Of a stretch of 53,339 nucleotides of DNA, positions 1 to 10,000 are shown in pieces; the stretch's first letter is position 1, and every line of letters begins with the position of its first letter. The position numbers were made by a program, and so were the translations under genes. The notes under the pieces are model-generated. The model saw nothing but the letters and a program-made list of their open reading frames with translations, was not told where the DNA came from and made no database searches. Source of the DNA: JAGBWK01 sp964544595 (lineage in GTDB: Bacteria > Bacteroidota > Bacteroidia > Bacteroidales > Muribaculaceae); contig CAZJBM010000019.1 of the NCBI GenBank assembly GCA_964544595.1, positions 1-53,339 on the forward strand, read 5' to 3'.

Positions 1-53
1 TGCTCAATGGCTGACCGCCTCAGCTTTAACAGATTTTATGGGACAGGCTCTTA
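1..53 (-). mobile_element. Terminal end of a second IS copy cut by the window edge
   Basis: The first 53 bases are, as reverse complement, identical to the left end of the element at 51331-51383, including the terminal inverted repeat and subterminal sequence. The window therefore begins inside another copy of the same IS5-type element or of a derivative. Its outermost TAA is the stop codon of nrdJ (51-53 read on the minus strand). Confidence 0.75.
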
Positions 54-2594
54 ACCGCATTTTGAAGTTCCGCAGCTGGTGCAGATAAGGCAGCCTTCCT
101 GATAGATAAGGGTTTCCTGTCCGCAGTTGGGGCACTTCTGTCCTTTAGCCTCTGAGCCGTTGGGGATATATTTCTTAAGCGCGCGCTCCACGCCCATTTT
201 CCATGAATTTATCGAGCGGCTATCAAGCTCAAGTCCTCCCACAAGTTTAATCACCTGATCGATAGGCATACCGTAGCGAAGCACGCCGGAGATAAGCTTG
301 GCGTAGTTCCAGAATTCGGGATTGAATTTGTCCGACAGCCCCTCGATGGTGGTCTTGTGGCCGCGCTTATTCACAAACTGGAAGTCGTAGCGTTTGTTGC
401 CGTTCTCGTCGACCGACTTGATTATCTTTCCGCGGGTAACTGATTTGGGGCAGAAAATACCATCCTCGTCGTCGGCCAGACCGGTGAAAATCTCATATGG
501 ACGGCCATCCTTCAAGCCGACGAAGGCTATCCATTTCTCTTTATTGTTTTGGAAGCGAACCACATCGGCGTCGAGTTCGATCGGGCGAACGAGCTTAGTG
601 TTGTTTGCCACGTTTTTGCCCGCTGCATTATTGTCCTCCTTCTTCTTATCTACTTGGAGTAACACAGAGTTGCGCGAGCCGTCGCGATAAACCGTGCATC
701 CTTTGCAGCCTGCTTTCCATGCCTCTACATAGAGCTTGTTGACAAGCTCCTCGCTGACGTCGTTCGGGAGATTGATAGTCACTGATATCGAGTGGTCAAC
801 CCATTTCTGCACAGCTCCTTGCATTCTTACCTTCTCAACCCAGTCGATATCGGCTGATGTGGCTTTATGGTAAGGCGACTGGGCCACGAGGGCGTCGATC
901 TCGCCCTGCGTGTAGTCTTGACGCACTGGTATTCCGTTGATTTTCATCCATTCCACAAACTTGGGATGATATACGATGAACTCCTCAAACGAGTCGCCAT
1001 TCTCGTCGGTGAAGTCGATGCGTACGTTCACGTCCGAGGGATTCACCTTGCGGCGACGCTTGTAGACGGGGAGGAATACAGGCTCTATGCCCGAAGTGGT
1101 GCGCGTCATCAGCGACGTTGTGCCTGTGGGCGCGATGGTAAGGCAAGCGATATTGCGGCGACCATACTGTTGAATATCGGCAAAAAGCTGCGGATCGGCT
1201 TCCTTTATGCGAAGCATCATCGGGTTGTTGACCTCGCGGGCAGCATCGAAAATCTCAAACGCGCCGCGCTCTTTGGCCATTTCTACCGACGATCTGTATG
1301 CCGCGAGCGCAAGCTCTTTGTGTACTTTCACTGAGAATTCCGTTGCTTCGGGCGTGCCGTAGCGGAGTCCGAGCGCCGCGATCATATCCCCCTCGGCTGT
1401 GGTGCCTACGCCGGTGCGGCGGCCAAGAAGGGTCTTGGCGCAAATCTTACGCCAAAGGTTGCGCTCGATGGTCTTAACCTCTTCGCTTTCAGGGTCGGTG
1501 TCGATTTTTTCGAGAATAGTATCGATTTTCTCCATTTCGAGATCGATAATATCATCCATGATTCTCTGCGCTTTGCCTATATGCTCGCGGAAAAGCTCGA
1601 AATTGAATTTCGCTTCCGGGGTGAAGGGATTTTCCACGTATGAATAAAGGTTGATAGCGAGAAGGCGGCATGAGTCGTAGGGACACAACGGAATTTCGCC
1701 GCAAGGGTTGGTTGAAATAGTGCGGAAGCCGAGGTCGGCATAGCAGTCGGGAAGCGATTCGCGCGAAATCGTGTCCCAGAAAAGTATTCCCGGCTCTGCC
1801 GATTTCCACGCGTTATGGATAATTTTGCCCCAAAGTGCTTTGGCGTCGATTTCATTTACCACCGACGGATTATCGGAGTCTATGGGGAATTGCTGGCGAT
1901 AGGTGGCCCCTTCGGTAGCGCAACGCATGAAGTCGTCGTCGATACGCACCGAGACGTTAGCGCCAGTGATTTTGCCGGGCGTCATCTTCGCGTCGATAAA
2001 AGCCTCTGAGTCGGGATGCTTGATGCTTACCGTCATCATAAGCGCGCCGCGGCGACCGTCCTGCGCTACCTCGCGGGTTGAATTTGAGTAGCGCTCCATG
2101 AACGGCACAAGTCCGGTTGAGGTCAAAGCCGAATTTTTCACCGGGGTCCCTTTCGGGCGAAGGTGCGAAAGATCGTGGCCTACGCCGCCGCGACGTTTCA
2201 TGAGCTGCACCTGCTCCTGATCGATAAGGATAATACCGCCGTAGGAGTCGGGCTGTCCGTCAAGGCCGATAACGAAGCAGTTTGAGAGCGACCCTACCTG
2301 AAGGTCGTTGCCGATACCTGTCATAGGACTTCCCTGCGGCACGATATATTTGAAATCCTTCATGTAACCGAATATCTCATCCTCGCTCATCGGATTGGGA
2401 TATTTCGCTTCGATGCGGGCTATTTCAGATGCTAAGCGATGATGCATATCGTCGGGAGTAAGCTCAAAAAGATGATTATCTGAGTCTTTTAGAGCATACT
2501 TGCTTACCCAAACGCGGGCTGCCAGATCATCGCCGTCAAAGTATTTGAGCGAAGCGTCGAAAGCTTCGTCGTAAGTGTAGATTTTGCGATCCAT
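51..2594 (-). CDS. nrdJ: Adenosylcobalamin-dependent (class II) ribonucleotide reductase
   Basis: Class II ribonucleotide reductases make deoxyribonucleotides from ribonucleotides using a B12-generated thiyl radical, with or without oxygen. The 847-residue product has the NPCGEIPL active-site motif, the APTGTTSL loop, and GCKGCTVYRDGSR at the end of the catalytic barrel. A TSCPD-type domain follows (about residues 690-790), and the protein ends in a four-cysteine ribbon (CPNCG...CTSCG) likely used for re-reduction. Length fits the family. The start is the ATG facing a 345-bp divergent intergenic region. The stop codon is formed by the terminus of a mobile element. I saw no cobalamin riboswitch upstream. 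Confidence 0.93.
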   Translation of the reverse strand: MDRKIYTYDEAFDASLKYFDGDDLAARVWVSKYALKDSDNHLFELTPDDMHHRLASEIARIEAKYPNPMSEDEIFGYMKDFKYIVPQGSPMTGIGNDLQVGSLSNCFVIGLDGQPDSYGGIILIDQEQVQLMKRRGGVGHDLSHLRPKGTPVKNSALTSTGLVPFMERYSNSTREVAQDGRRGALMMTVSIKHPDSEAFIDAKMTPGKITGANVSVRIDDDFMRCATEGATYRQQFPIDSDNPSVVNEIDAKALWGKIIHNAWKSAEPGILFWDTISRESLPDCYADLGFRTISTNPCGEIPLCPYDSCRLLAINLYSYVENPFTPEAKFNFELFREHIGKAQRIMDDIIDLEMEKIDTILEKIDTDPESEEVKTIERNLWRKICAKTLLGRRTGVGTTAEGDMIAALGLRYGTPEATEFSVKVHKELALAAYRSSVEMAKERGAFEIFDAAREVNNPMMLRIKEADPQLFADIQQYGRRNIACLTIAPTGTTSLMTRTTSGIEPVFLPVYKRRRKVNPSDVNVRIDFTDENGDSFEEFIVYHPKFVEWMKINGIPVRQDYTQGEIDALVAQSPYHKATSADIDWVEKVRMQGAVQKWVDHSISVTINLPNDVSEELVNKLYVEAWKAGCKGCTVYRDGSRNSVLLQVDKKKEDNNAAGKNVANNTKLVRPIELDADVVRFQNNKEKWIAFVGLKDGRPYEIFTGLADDEDGIFCPKSVTRGKIIKSVDENGNKRYDFQFVNKRGHKTTIEGLSDKFNPEFWNYAKLISGVLRYGMPIDQVIKLVGGLELDSRSINSWKMGVERALKKYIPNGSEAKGQKCPNCGQETLIYQEGCLICTSCGTSKCG

Positions 2595-2939
2595 TATTAG
2601 ATTGAGTGGAAGAAAAATGTGTGCTGATTATTATCGCTCGCGAATTTCAAAAAAACTTTTTTATTTCACAAACATTTAAACAATAAATTTCCCGATTGTA
2701 GAAAAGTTATCCGTTTCAAAAACCCTCCACGCTGACTATCAGCGTTTTAACCATTTTTCACATCCACCAAAGTTATCCAAAACATACAAAAGCCTGACAG
2801 TTAGGCTCTAAGAAATACTACCCTTTAGCTCATCTTCAACGAAGCAAATTTTAGCCGCGCTACTGTTGAAAAAAACACGTTTCTATCGACTGTGTTTTAA
2901 AGATTTTTTCGCTATCTTTGGCGCAAAAATCCTACTCTT
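2595..2939. promoter_or_regulatory. Divergent intergenic region nrdJ / nitroreductase
   Basis: AT-rich 345-bp divergent region. On the plus strand TATCTTTG (2913-2920) is a good Bacteroidota -7 box 20 bp before the nitroreductase ATG. On the minus strand TAACTTTG (complement of 2768-2775) could be the -7 box for nrdJ, giving a leader of about 170 nt, but its -33 box is weak. TTATCCAAA (within 2772-2781) is one mismatch from a DnaA box and TTATCCGTT (near 2708) is a weaker match. No riboswitch was recognised. Confidence 0.5.
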
Positions 2940-3689
2940 ATGAATAATTATTGGACTACGCGACGAACGATACGAAAATACTCCGATAAAGAGGTGACCG
3001 ACCAATTGCTCAACGAGCTGATAGCGAAGGCGTCTTTCGCTCCCACTACGGGCACGATGCAACTTTACAGCGTCATCATCACCCGCGACGATGAGCAGAA
3101 AGCTAAACTCACCCCCGCCCACTTCAATCAGCCGGCATCGGTCAACGCCCCGGTTCTGCTGACTTTTTGCGCCGACTTCAACCGATTCACGCGCTGGTGC
3201 GAGGCTTCGGGTGCCGACCCCGCATACGCCAATCTCCAGTCGCTGATGTCGGCTATTCTCGATGTGACCATTTTCGCGCAGCAATTCAACACTCTCGCCG
3301 AGATGGAGGGGCTCGGATGCTGCTACCTTGGCACCACCCTCTACAACGCGCCCCAAATCTCCGAGACTCTCGACCTGCCCGAGCTCGTTTTGCCTGTTCT
3401 GACAATCGCCTTAGGCTACCCTGCCGAAGAGGGCATCGAAACTTACCGTCTACCCGTAGAGGCGATAGTGCACTCCGAGAAATACCGCGACGAGAGCGGC
3501 GAGGAAATCAGAGCGAAGTACTATACCGAAATCGAGAACCGCGACGACTGCAAAGGTTTTGTTGCCGAACATTCTAAGGACAGTCTCGCTCAGGTGTTTA
3601 CCGATGTTCGCTATCCGCGCGCGAATAATGAGCACTTCTCTGGCGTGCTTAAAGAGTTTCTTGAAAAAATATGGCTTAAACCTCAATAA
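2940..3689 (+). CDS. Nitroreductase family protein (FMN-dependent)
   Basis: The 249-residue product begins with the nitroreductase pattern TTRRTIRKYSDKEV, where the Arg residues contact FMN phosphate. It continues with ASFAPTTGTMQ and the mid-domain GLGCCYLGTTLYNAPQISE. It is expected to be a cytoplasmic flavoprotein that reduces quinones or nitro compounds with NAD(P)H; the substrate cannot be inferred. A C-terminal extension of about 60 residues (EIENRDDCKG...) follows the fold. The ATG lies 20 bp after a TATCTTTG -7 box, so the start is well supported. The membrane-protein gene 22 bp downstream is probably co-transcribed. Confidence 0.85.
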   Translation: MNNYWTTRRTIRKYSDKEVTDQLLNELIAKASFAPTTGTMQLYSVIITRDDEQKAKLTPAHFNQPASVNAPVLLTFCADFNRFTRWCEASGADPAYANLQSLMSAILDVTIFAQQFNTLAEMEGLGCCYLGTTLYNAPQISETLDLPELVLPVLTIALGYPAEEGIETYRLPVEAIVHSEKYRDESGEEIRAKYYTEIENRDDCKGFVAEHSKDSLAQVFTDVRYPRANNEHFSGVLKEFLEKIWLKPQ

Positions 3690-3711
3690 ACAAGCCTAAA
3701 AGATTTATCGT

Positions 3712-4092
3712 ATGTCTACAACAAAAGAGATAGTGCATCGCCGGCTATACGCGTTCTTCAACAGCCAGGTGCTTAACGCGCTTTATCTGGTCGGCTTGCT
3801 GCTATTGTTGCCTATTGGTTATCTGCAGTCGCTGCTCCTCCCTACAATATGTGGCGCTCCCGCCTTCGCCCTTTTTATCGGCTACTCGCTGTGGTTGTGG
3901 ATAAAGAAGCCTAAGCAGATAGTGATTAATACCTGGCTATCAAATATGACTACCTGGTACACTATCTATTTTCTCGCGGTATCGCTAATGAAGTCTCCGG
4001 GTGAATGGTGGTATATCTTCCCTTACGTGACGGCGATCATACTGATGTTTATATGCTTGATTCGCCCGCGCGGCCAGGTGTTCGAGATATAG
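3712..4092 (+). CDS. Hypothetical four-helix membrane protein
   Basis: A 126-residue protein with about four hydrophobic segments (residues 18-36, 40-64, 77-93 and 100-117 by eye) separated by short basic loops such as WIKKPKQ. It was not recognised as a named family. It starts 22 bp after the nitroreductase stop, so co-transcription is likely. A strong hairpin (4109-4157) follows the stop. Function unknown; an inner-membrane location is inferred from the hydrophobicity. Confidence 0.7.
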   Translation: MSTTKEIVHRRLYAFFNSQVLNALYLVGLLLLLPIGYLQSLLLPTICGAPAFALFIGYSLWLWIKKPKQIVINTWLSNMTTWYTIYFLAVSLMKSPGEWWYIFPYVTAIILMFICLIRPRGQVFEI

Positions 4093-4108
4093 TTATTAAA
4101 TTATACGG

Positions 4109-4158
4109 AAAGCGGGGTGTGTGTCATGATTGAGTCGTATGACCAGCACCCCGCTTTT
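4109..4158. terminator. Bidirectional hairpin terminator between converging genes
   Basis: Perfect 11-bp inverted repeat AAAGCGGGGTG (4109-4119) / CACCCCGCTTT (4147-4157) with a 27-nt loop and short A/T runs on the outer sides. It lies between the membrane-protein gene (+) and dnaA (-). Confidence 0.7.
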
Positions 4159-4165
4159 CAGTTTC

Positions 4166-4266
4166 TTAGAGCCAATCCCATAAAATATGTTAAGGCTGAG
4201 GTCGCATATCTTGGAGTGAATTACCGTCGCCTCGGCGTTAACAGATTTTATGGGACAGGCTCTTAA
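4166..4266. mobile_element. 101-bp MITE with 36-bp terminal inverted repeats
   Basis: Left end TTAGAGCCAATCCCATAAAA and right end (reverse complement) TTAAGAGCCTGTCCCATAAA continue as matching imperfect repeats to GCTGAGG / GCCGAGG, leaving only about 30 bp of interior. The ends match those of the IS at 51331-52086, so this is a non-autonomous derivative mobilised by that transposase type. It sits 11 bp beyond the dnaA stop codon. Confidence 0.8.
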
Positions 4267-4277
4267 ACTCTCGGGCC

Positions 4278-5666
4278 TCAAACCGTCAGAAACGATTTCT
4301 CTATGGCTAAAACGTCGTCATGGAGCTGCTTTTCAAACGGAAGTCGCTCCTCGATGTTCTTGCAGGCATAAAGCACTGTGGCGTGTGTGCGCGACAGACG
4401 CGTTCCGATAGCCGTCAGAGCCATCTTCGCGTGCTTCTTTGCCATATACATCACCATCTGCCTTGCGTCTGAAATCTCGCGTTTGCGCGACTTCGTGAAC
4501 AGTGTGTCAGGCTCGATATCATAGTACGCACTGACGCCCTGAATGATCATCTCAAAGTTGATCTGCTTCTTGGATACTTTCACTGAGTTAGAAATCACCT
4601 TCTTGGCCAAATCAAATGAAATCTCGCTTCCGAGAACAGTGGCATGGGCCATCAGCGAAACCACTATGCCCTCAAGCTCGCGGATGCTGTCGGTCACGTT
4701 ATCGGCGATATAGTCGAGTATATCTACCGGAAGCGAAAGGCCCTCTTGCTCCGATTTCTGCTGAAGCACTTCGCGGCGAAGCACGTTGTCGGGACGCTCA
4801 AGCTCCACTGTCATGCCCCAACGCATACGAGTAAGCAATCGGTCGGGCATGCCTTTAAGCTGAGAGGGTGAACAATCGCTTGAAATAATCACCTGTTTAT
4901 TATTGAGCTGCAGCTGATTGAATATATAGAAGAACGAGTTTTGGGTCTTCTCTTTATCAATCAGGTCTTGTATATCGTCAATAATAAGCACGTCGATGCT
5001 TTGGTAGAAATAAATGAAGTCGTTAATCCTGCCGTTGCGCGAAGCGGTCGTGAACTGGCTTTCAAACAGGCGGGCGCTTACATAGAGCACGCGCATATTG
5101 GGGCGATGCTCTTTAATGCTCAGGCCGATCGCATGTATAAGGTGGGTTTTACCTACGCCCGAAGGGCCGAATATGAAGAGCGGGTTAAACGTCTTGTTGT
5201 CGGGGTTCTCGCCGATAGCGCGCCCTATCGATAATGCGATGCGGTTAGATGCGCTCCCGCAGTAGTTCTCAAATGAATATTTGGGATTAAGCTGCGAGTC
5301 AAACTGCACTTCGTCGGTGCGCATCTTGAACGGATTGGCATCGGGCATCCCCTTTTTAGATGCGGGGCTCGGCGCCTCACTCTTGATAATCACCTTTGTG
5401 TCAGGCTCGTTCTGCAGCTGATTGTAGTGATAGAAGAGTTGCGCGGCGGGACCGTAAACACGCTTGATAGTGGCGCGTAGCAATGGAGCATAGTTTTCGT
5501 CGAGAAATTCAACGAAAAAAGATGTAGGAACAGTAATCGTTATCTTATTGTCGACAAACGACTTAAACGCGATCGGTTTAAACCACGCGTCAAATTTCTC
5601 GGGCGTCACATTGTCCTGGATTATCCTGAGACAATCGTCCCACATCTGCTGATATGTTTTTTCCAT
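4278..5666 (-). CDS. dnaA: Chromosomal replication initiator DnaA
   Basis: DnaA binds 9-mer boxes at the origin, melts it and loads the replicative helicase. The 462-residue product has domain I (1-80), a short linker with basic and acidic patches (90-120), and the AAA+ domain with Walker A GPSGVGKT (167-174), Walker B LIIDDIQDL and an arginine-rich DRLLTRMRWG segment. The C-terminal domain carries the DnaA signature RTHATVLYACKNI. Length is normal. The gene stands alone (dnaN is not adjacent). The 381-bp upstream region has one near-consensus box (TTATTAACA, 5876-5884). Confidence 0.97.
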   Translation of the reverse strand: MEKTYQQMWDDCLRIIQDNVTPEKFDAWFKPIAFKSFVDNKITITVPTSFFVEFLDENYAPLLRATIKRVYGPAAQLFYHYNQLQNEPDTKVIIKSEAPSPASKKGMPDANPFKMRTDEVQFDSQLNPKYSFENYCGSASNRIALSIGRAIGENPDNKTFNPLFIFGPSGVGKTHLIHAIGLSIKEHRPNMRVLYVSARLFESQFTTASRNGRINDFIYFYQSIDVLIIDDIQDLIDKEKTQNSFFYIFNQLQLNNKQVIISSDCSPSQLKGMPDRLLTRMRWGMTVELERPDNVLRREVLQQKSEQEGLSLPVDILDYIADNVTDSIRELEGIVVSLMAHATVLGSEISFDLAKKVISNSVKVSKKQINFEMIIQGVSAYYDIEPDTLFTKSRKREISDARQMVMYMAKKHAKMALTAIGTRLSRTHATVLYACKNIEERLPFEKQLHDDVLAIEKSFLTV

Positions 5667-6047
5667 TGTATGTTTACGGTTTTACTGACACAAATTTCCG
5701 ACAAATTTTTATTAAAAAAAAGTGGTCGTAAATTTGGAAATTTAAAAACTAACGCAACTATGCTGTATCTCAAAGGCTTATTTCAAAAGGCTGAGAATAT
5801 GTTGAAGTATTACTTTACAATCTTTACGCATATTACTATATGCCTGTGATTTACGAAAATATTTACCGAGAAAAGTTATTAACATCCCGCGATTTGCGGC
5901 AGTGATGAATATTGGCTGAATCCCCTATTAATAGGTTATTTAGCTAATTTTTCGCCTGTCTGAATTATTTAGACTGCGTCTAAACAAACGGCGATATGGG
6001 CTTATCTCCCGAAACTGTGACGAAAAGAGCTGATATTGCTACTGTAT
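5667..6047. other. Intergenic region upstream of dnaA
   Basis: AT-rich 381-bp region between the end of the Sel1-repeat gene and the dnaA start, both on the minus strand. It holds A/T runs at 5700-5755 and one DnaA-box-like TTATTAACA (5876-5884). There is no cluster of boxes and so no convincing oriC. No clear TAnnTTTG box was found for dnaA, and nothing else was recognised. Confidence 0.4.
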
Positions 6048-6938
6048 TCACCTGATTTTTTTCAACGCTTCAGCCGACGGCTCATCGCCTAATGCGGCCG
6101 CGCGCTCGAAATAATCGATTGCGACCGCGGTATCCGGGTCTATCCCGTTTCCGCCGTCGCGGTATATCTCACCGAGCGAGCGAAGCGTTATCGCGTCCGG
6201 CGCCCCCTGCTTGTAGGTGATTTTATCAAGATAAATTTCATAGCAATCGGCCGCTTTGGCATAATCGAGCAATTCAAACTGATATTTCGCTCCGAGCAGA
6301 AAATACGCCTCGATGTTGCCCCCCTCTGCCGAGAGCGTGTAATAGGCCAACGCTTTATCCTTATCTACCTCGAAGGGCTCTATCCCGAAATCATAGGCAT
6401 TGCCGACTTCGGCCTGAGCTTCGGCATCGCCTAAGTCTGCCGCGATCTTCATCCATTTAGCCCAGTTTTCGGCACTCTGCGGCAAGCCTTGGCCGCCTGA
6501 AAGGAATCCGTAGGCGATTGTGGTTATCGCCGGGGGATATTTACTGTTCGCTGCTTGAAGAATAAGGTCCCACCCTTTGGTTTTGTCTGTGTCGACATAT
6601 TTTCCGGCGAGATAACACTGGCCCAACAAAGTCAGGGCCTCAGGATTGAGCGATTTAGCCTCATCGCGCAGATGTCGCATATACTGCTCCGACGCGGCTA
6701 CCTTCTTTACCTCCTGCCCTTTCGCTTTATACAGGTCGTAAAGCGCGTCGTAGGCTTTCCAACATCCTTGCGCCGCCGACTCGGTCAAGGTGTCCTCCGC
6801 TTCGCGGAGTTTTTCTTGACCGATAAGATCGATTCCCCTCTCATACAGCCCCTCCGGGGTAAAACTTTGAGCCGCGGATATAAGCGATGCCGCCACGAAG
6901 CAGCCTAAAATCAGTGCTGATAAAAATATTCTCTTCAT
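6048..6938 (-). CDS. Exported Sel1-like repeat protein
   Basis: The 296-residue product has an N-terminal signal sequence (MKRIFLSALILGCFVAASLI) followed by helical repeats of the Sel1/TPR-like type, for example AADLGDAEAQAEVGNAYDFG and RAAALGDEPSAEALKKI. Such repeats scaffold protein interactions, here probably in the periplasm; no partner is indicated. The start at 6938 was chosen because the signal peptide begins there. The longer reading frame upstream runs through the carB terminator and the IS-derived repeat. A TATATTCG -7-like box lies just before the ATG, implying a very short leader. Confidence 0.8.
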   Translation of the reverse strand: MKRIFLSALILGCFVAASLISAAQSFTPEGLYERGIDLIGQEKLREAEDTLTESAAQGCWKAYDALYDLYKAKGQEVKKVAASEQYMRHLRDEAKSLNPEALTLLGQCYLAGKYVDTDKTKGWDLILQAANSKYPPAITTIAYGFLSGGQGLPQSAENWAKWMKIAADLGDAEAQAEVGNAYDFGIEPFEVDKDKALAYYTLSAEGGNIEAYFLLGAKYQFELLDYAKAADCYEIYLDKITYKQGAPDAITLRSLGEIYRDGGNGIDPDTAVAIDYFERAAALGDEPSAEALKKIR

Positions 6939-6971
6939 GTTCGCGAATATACGATTTTCCGAATAAAAACG

Positions 6972-7003
6972 ATGTGCCCGGATCGAAAAATATCCGGGCA
7001 CAT
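6972..7003 (-). terminator. carB terminator
   Basis: Perfect 12-bp inverted repeat ATGTGCCCGGAT (6972-6983) / ATCCGGGCACAT (6992-7003). In the carB direction it is followed by a U-rich tract (CGTTTTTATTC), as in a factor-independent terminator. It separates carB from the Sel1-repeat gene. Confidence 0.85.
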
Positions 7004-7032
7004 TGTTGCTATGATTGATCGTGTGCGAGATT

Positions 7033-7066
7033 AAGGCCTTAACATATATTATGGGACAAGCTCTAA
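7033..7066 (-). mobile_element. Solo terminal repeat of the IS/MITE family at the carB stop codon
   Basis: The complement reads TTAGAGCTTGTCCCATAATA and continues to TGTTAAGGCC, matching the terminal repeats at 4166, 51331 and 52086 with a few changes. No partner end is visible, so it is a remnant. The carB stop codon TAG (7063-7065) lies within its terminal bases. Confidence 0.65.
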
Positions 7067-10000
7067 TACTCTTTCCAGGGGGTGATTGAAAGCGACTCAA
7101 CCGGGCGATTGATGAAAGCCTTTACATAAGCCGAAGCAAGGCGAGCGTTGGTGATCAGAGGGATATTGTGGTCAATAGCCCAGCGACGTATGCGGTAGCC
7201 GTTAGTCAACTCGCGCTTGGTATGATTCTTCGGGATATTGATGATGAGGTCGACGCCATGCGAAGAGATGAGATCGAGCACATTCTCGCCGTTCTCGTCG
7301 GGCCAGCAAACCTCGGTGGCTTCAATGCCGTTTTCGTTGAGGAAATGTGCGGTGCCTTTGGTAGCGTAGAGCTTATGGCCATTCTCCCACAATCGCTTGC
7401 AGGCATCGAGCATATCCACTTTGCCGCGCACGTCGCCCGAGCTTACGAGCACTGCCCCTTTAGGCACTTCATGGCCTACCGAGAGCATAGCGTTGAGCAA
7501 CGCCTCGTCAAAGTCTTTACCGAGACAGCCAACCTCGCCGGTCGACGACATGTCGACGCTCAGCACCGGGTCGGCTTTATGCAGACGCGCGAACGAGAAT
7601 TGCGAGGCTTTGACGCCGATATAGTCGATGTCGAAAGTCGACGAATCTATTTTCTCCACCTTCTCGCCCAGCATGATGCGGGTCGCTGTTTCAATAAAGT
7701 TATGTTTCAGCACCTTGCTGACGAAGGGGAACGAGCGAGAGGCGCGGAGGTTACATTCTATTACCTTCACGTCGTTGTCTTTTGCGAGATACTGGATGTT
7801 GAATGGGCCTGAAATGTTGAGTTCTTTAGCGATTTTCGCGCTTATCTGCTTGATGCGGCGCGCTGTGGCGAGGTAAATTTTCTGAGCGGGGAATACGAGA
7901 GTGGCGTCGCCTGAGTGAACACCGGCATATTCGATATGCTCCGAAATCGCGTATTCGACAATCTCGCCGTTGCGGGCCACCGCGTCAAACTCGATTTCTT
8001 TGGTGTTCTGCATGAATGCCGATACAACCACCGGATATTCCTTCGACACCTTAGCCGCCTGTCCGAGGAATGTGTGCAGCTGCTCGTAATCGTGGCATAC
8101 GTTCATTGCCGCGCCCGAAAGCACATAGCTCGGACGGATAAGCACGGGGAAACCGACTTCTTCGACAAATTGGTGAATATCTTCCTCTGTGGTAAGCTCC
8201 TTCCAGCGGGGCTGGTCGATGCCGAGCTGATCGAGCATTGCAGAGAATTTGTTACGGTTCTCCGCGCGGTCAATCGAGATCGGTGAGGTGCCGAGGATAG
8301 GCACGTGGCGGCGATAGAGTTTCATCGCGAGGTTGTTGGGTATCTGACCGCCCACGCTTACTATCACGCCGCGGGGCTGCTCAAGTTCGATGATATCCAT
8401 CACGCGCTCATATGAAAGCTCGTCGAAGTAGAGTCGGTCGCACATATCGTAGTCTGTCGACACGGTCTCTGGGTTATAGTTGATCATCACCGACTTGTAG
8501 CCGAGTTTTCGGCAGGTATTGGCGGCGTTGACCGAGCACCAGTCAAACTCTACAGAGCTACCGATACGGTATGCGCCTGACCCGAGCACTATAATGTTGT
8601 TGCCCGCATTGAGGCCATAAGGTATCGCGTTTTTGTTGGCGCCGTAAGTGACGTAAAGGTAGTTGGTGAGGTCGGGGTATTCCGAGGCAACGGTGTTTAT
8701 GCGGCAAACCTTGGGAGTGATTCCGAGATTTTTGCGATGCTCTCTGACGCGAAGCACCTCTTCCTCCATCGTTCCTTTAGGATTCTCAACCAAGCGGGCG
8801 ATCTGGAAGTCGGAGAACCCGAGTCGCTTCGCCTCATCCATCGTGGCCACATCGATATCCTCGATATTATTATAGTTGGCCGAAAGATTTTTCGCGAAAT
8901 TCACGATATTGGCGAGTCGGTCGATAAACCAGATGTCGATTTTGGTGAGATCGGCGATTCGAGCCGGAGTATAACCCTCTTCAAGAGCCTGCGCGATAGC
9001 GAAAATACGCATATCTGTAGGATGAGTGAGCGCATGGTCAAGGTCTTCAAAATGTATGTCGTTATTTCCTATGAATCCGTGCATTCCCTGGCCTATCATG
9101 CGGAGACCTTTCTGTATAATCTCCTCAAACGATTTGCCGATCGACATAATTTCGCCTACCGACTTCATCGATGAGCCTATTTCGCGGTCTACGCCTACGA
9201 ATTTTGTCAAGTCCCAGCGAGGGATTTTCACGATCATATAGTCGACCGACGGAGCCACGTAGGCCGAATTCGGAGTACCCATCTCGCCGATTTGGTCGAG
9301 AGTGTAGCCGAGCGCGAGCTTGGCTGCCACGAATGCGAGCGGATAGCCTGAAGCCTTGGAAGCGAGCGCCGACGAGCGGCTGAGGCGCGCATTGATTTCG
9401 ATGATACGGTAGTCATTGGTCTCGGCGTTGAACGCGTATTGGATATTACATTCACCGACAATACCGATATGGCGCACAACCTTGATTGCTATATCCTGGA
9501 GCATCTTGATTTGCTCCTGATTGAGGCTGACGATCGGAGCTACCACGATTGATTCGCCGGTATGGATTCCGAGGGGGTCGAAGTTTTCCATCGGCACTAC
9601 GGTGAAGCAATGGTCGTTGGCATCGCGAATCACCTCAAACTCGATTTCCTTCCACCCCTTGAGCGACTCCTCTACAAGGATCTGCTTGGAGTAGGCCAAC
9701 GCGCTCTCGCAGTGCTTGACGAATTCCTCCTCGTTAGTGCAGATACCTGAACCGAGGCCTCCGAGGGCGTATCCTGAACGTACCATGACCGGGAAACCGA
9801 TCTCGCGGGCCACCTTCACCGCATCTTCGATGTTTTCAACCGCCTGCGATACCGGGGTCTTTACGTCGATTTCGTTGAGTTTCTTGACAAAGAGGTCGCG
9901 GTCCTCGGTTATCATAATTGCTTCGACTGATGTGCCGAGCACTTTGACGCCATATTTGTCGAGCGTGCCGTCGAGATAAAGTTGAGTGCCGCAGTTGAGC

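Noticed and set aside
2595..2939. Cobalamin riboswitch upstream of the B12-dependent reductase
   Set aside because: No B12-box-like conserved core or multi-helix structure was seen; only promoter elements and short hairpins.
4096..4281. 61-residue frame containing an RACPIKSV peptide
   Set aside because: It is the translation of MITE terminal repeats; the same peptide appears at the other IS ends in unrelated contexts.
5667..6047. Chromosomal origin next to dnaA
   Set aside because: Only one near-match DnaA box and no box cluster with an AT-rich unwinding element; dnaN is also not adjacent.
7168..7812. 214-residue frame antisense to carB
   Set aside because: Shadow of the GC-rich carB coding strand, as are the other long antisense frames in this gene.
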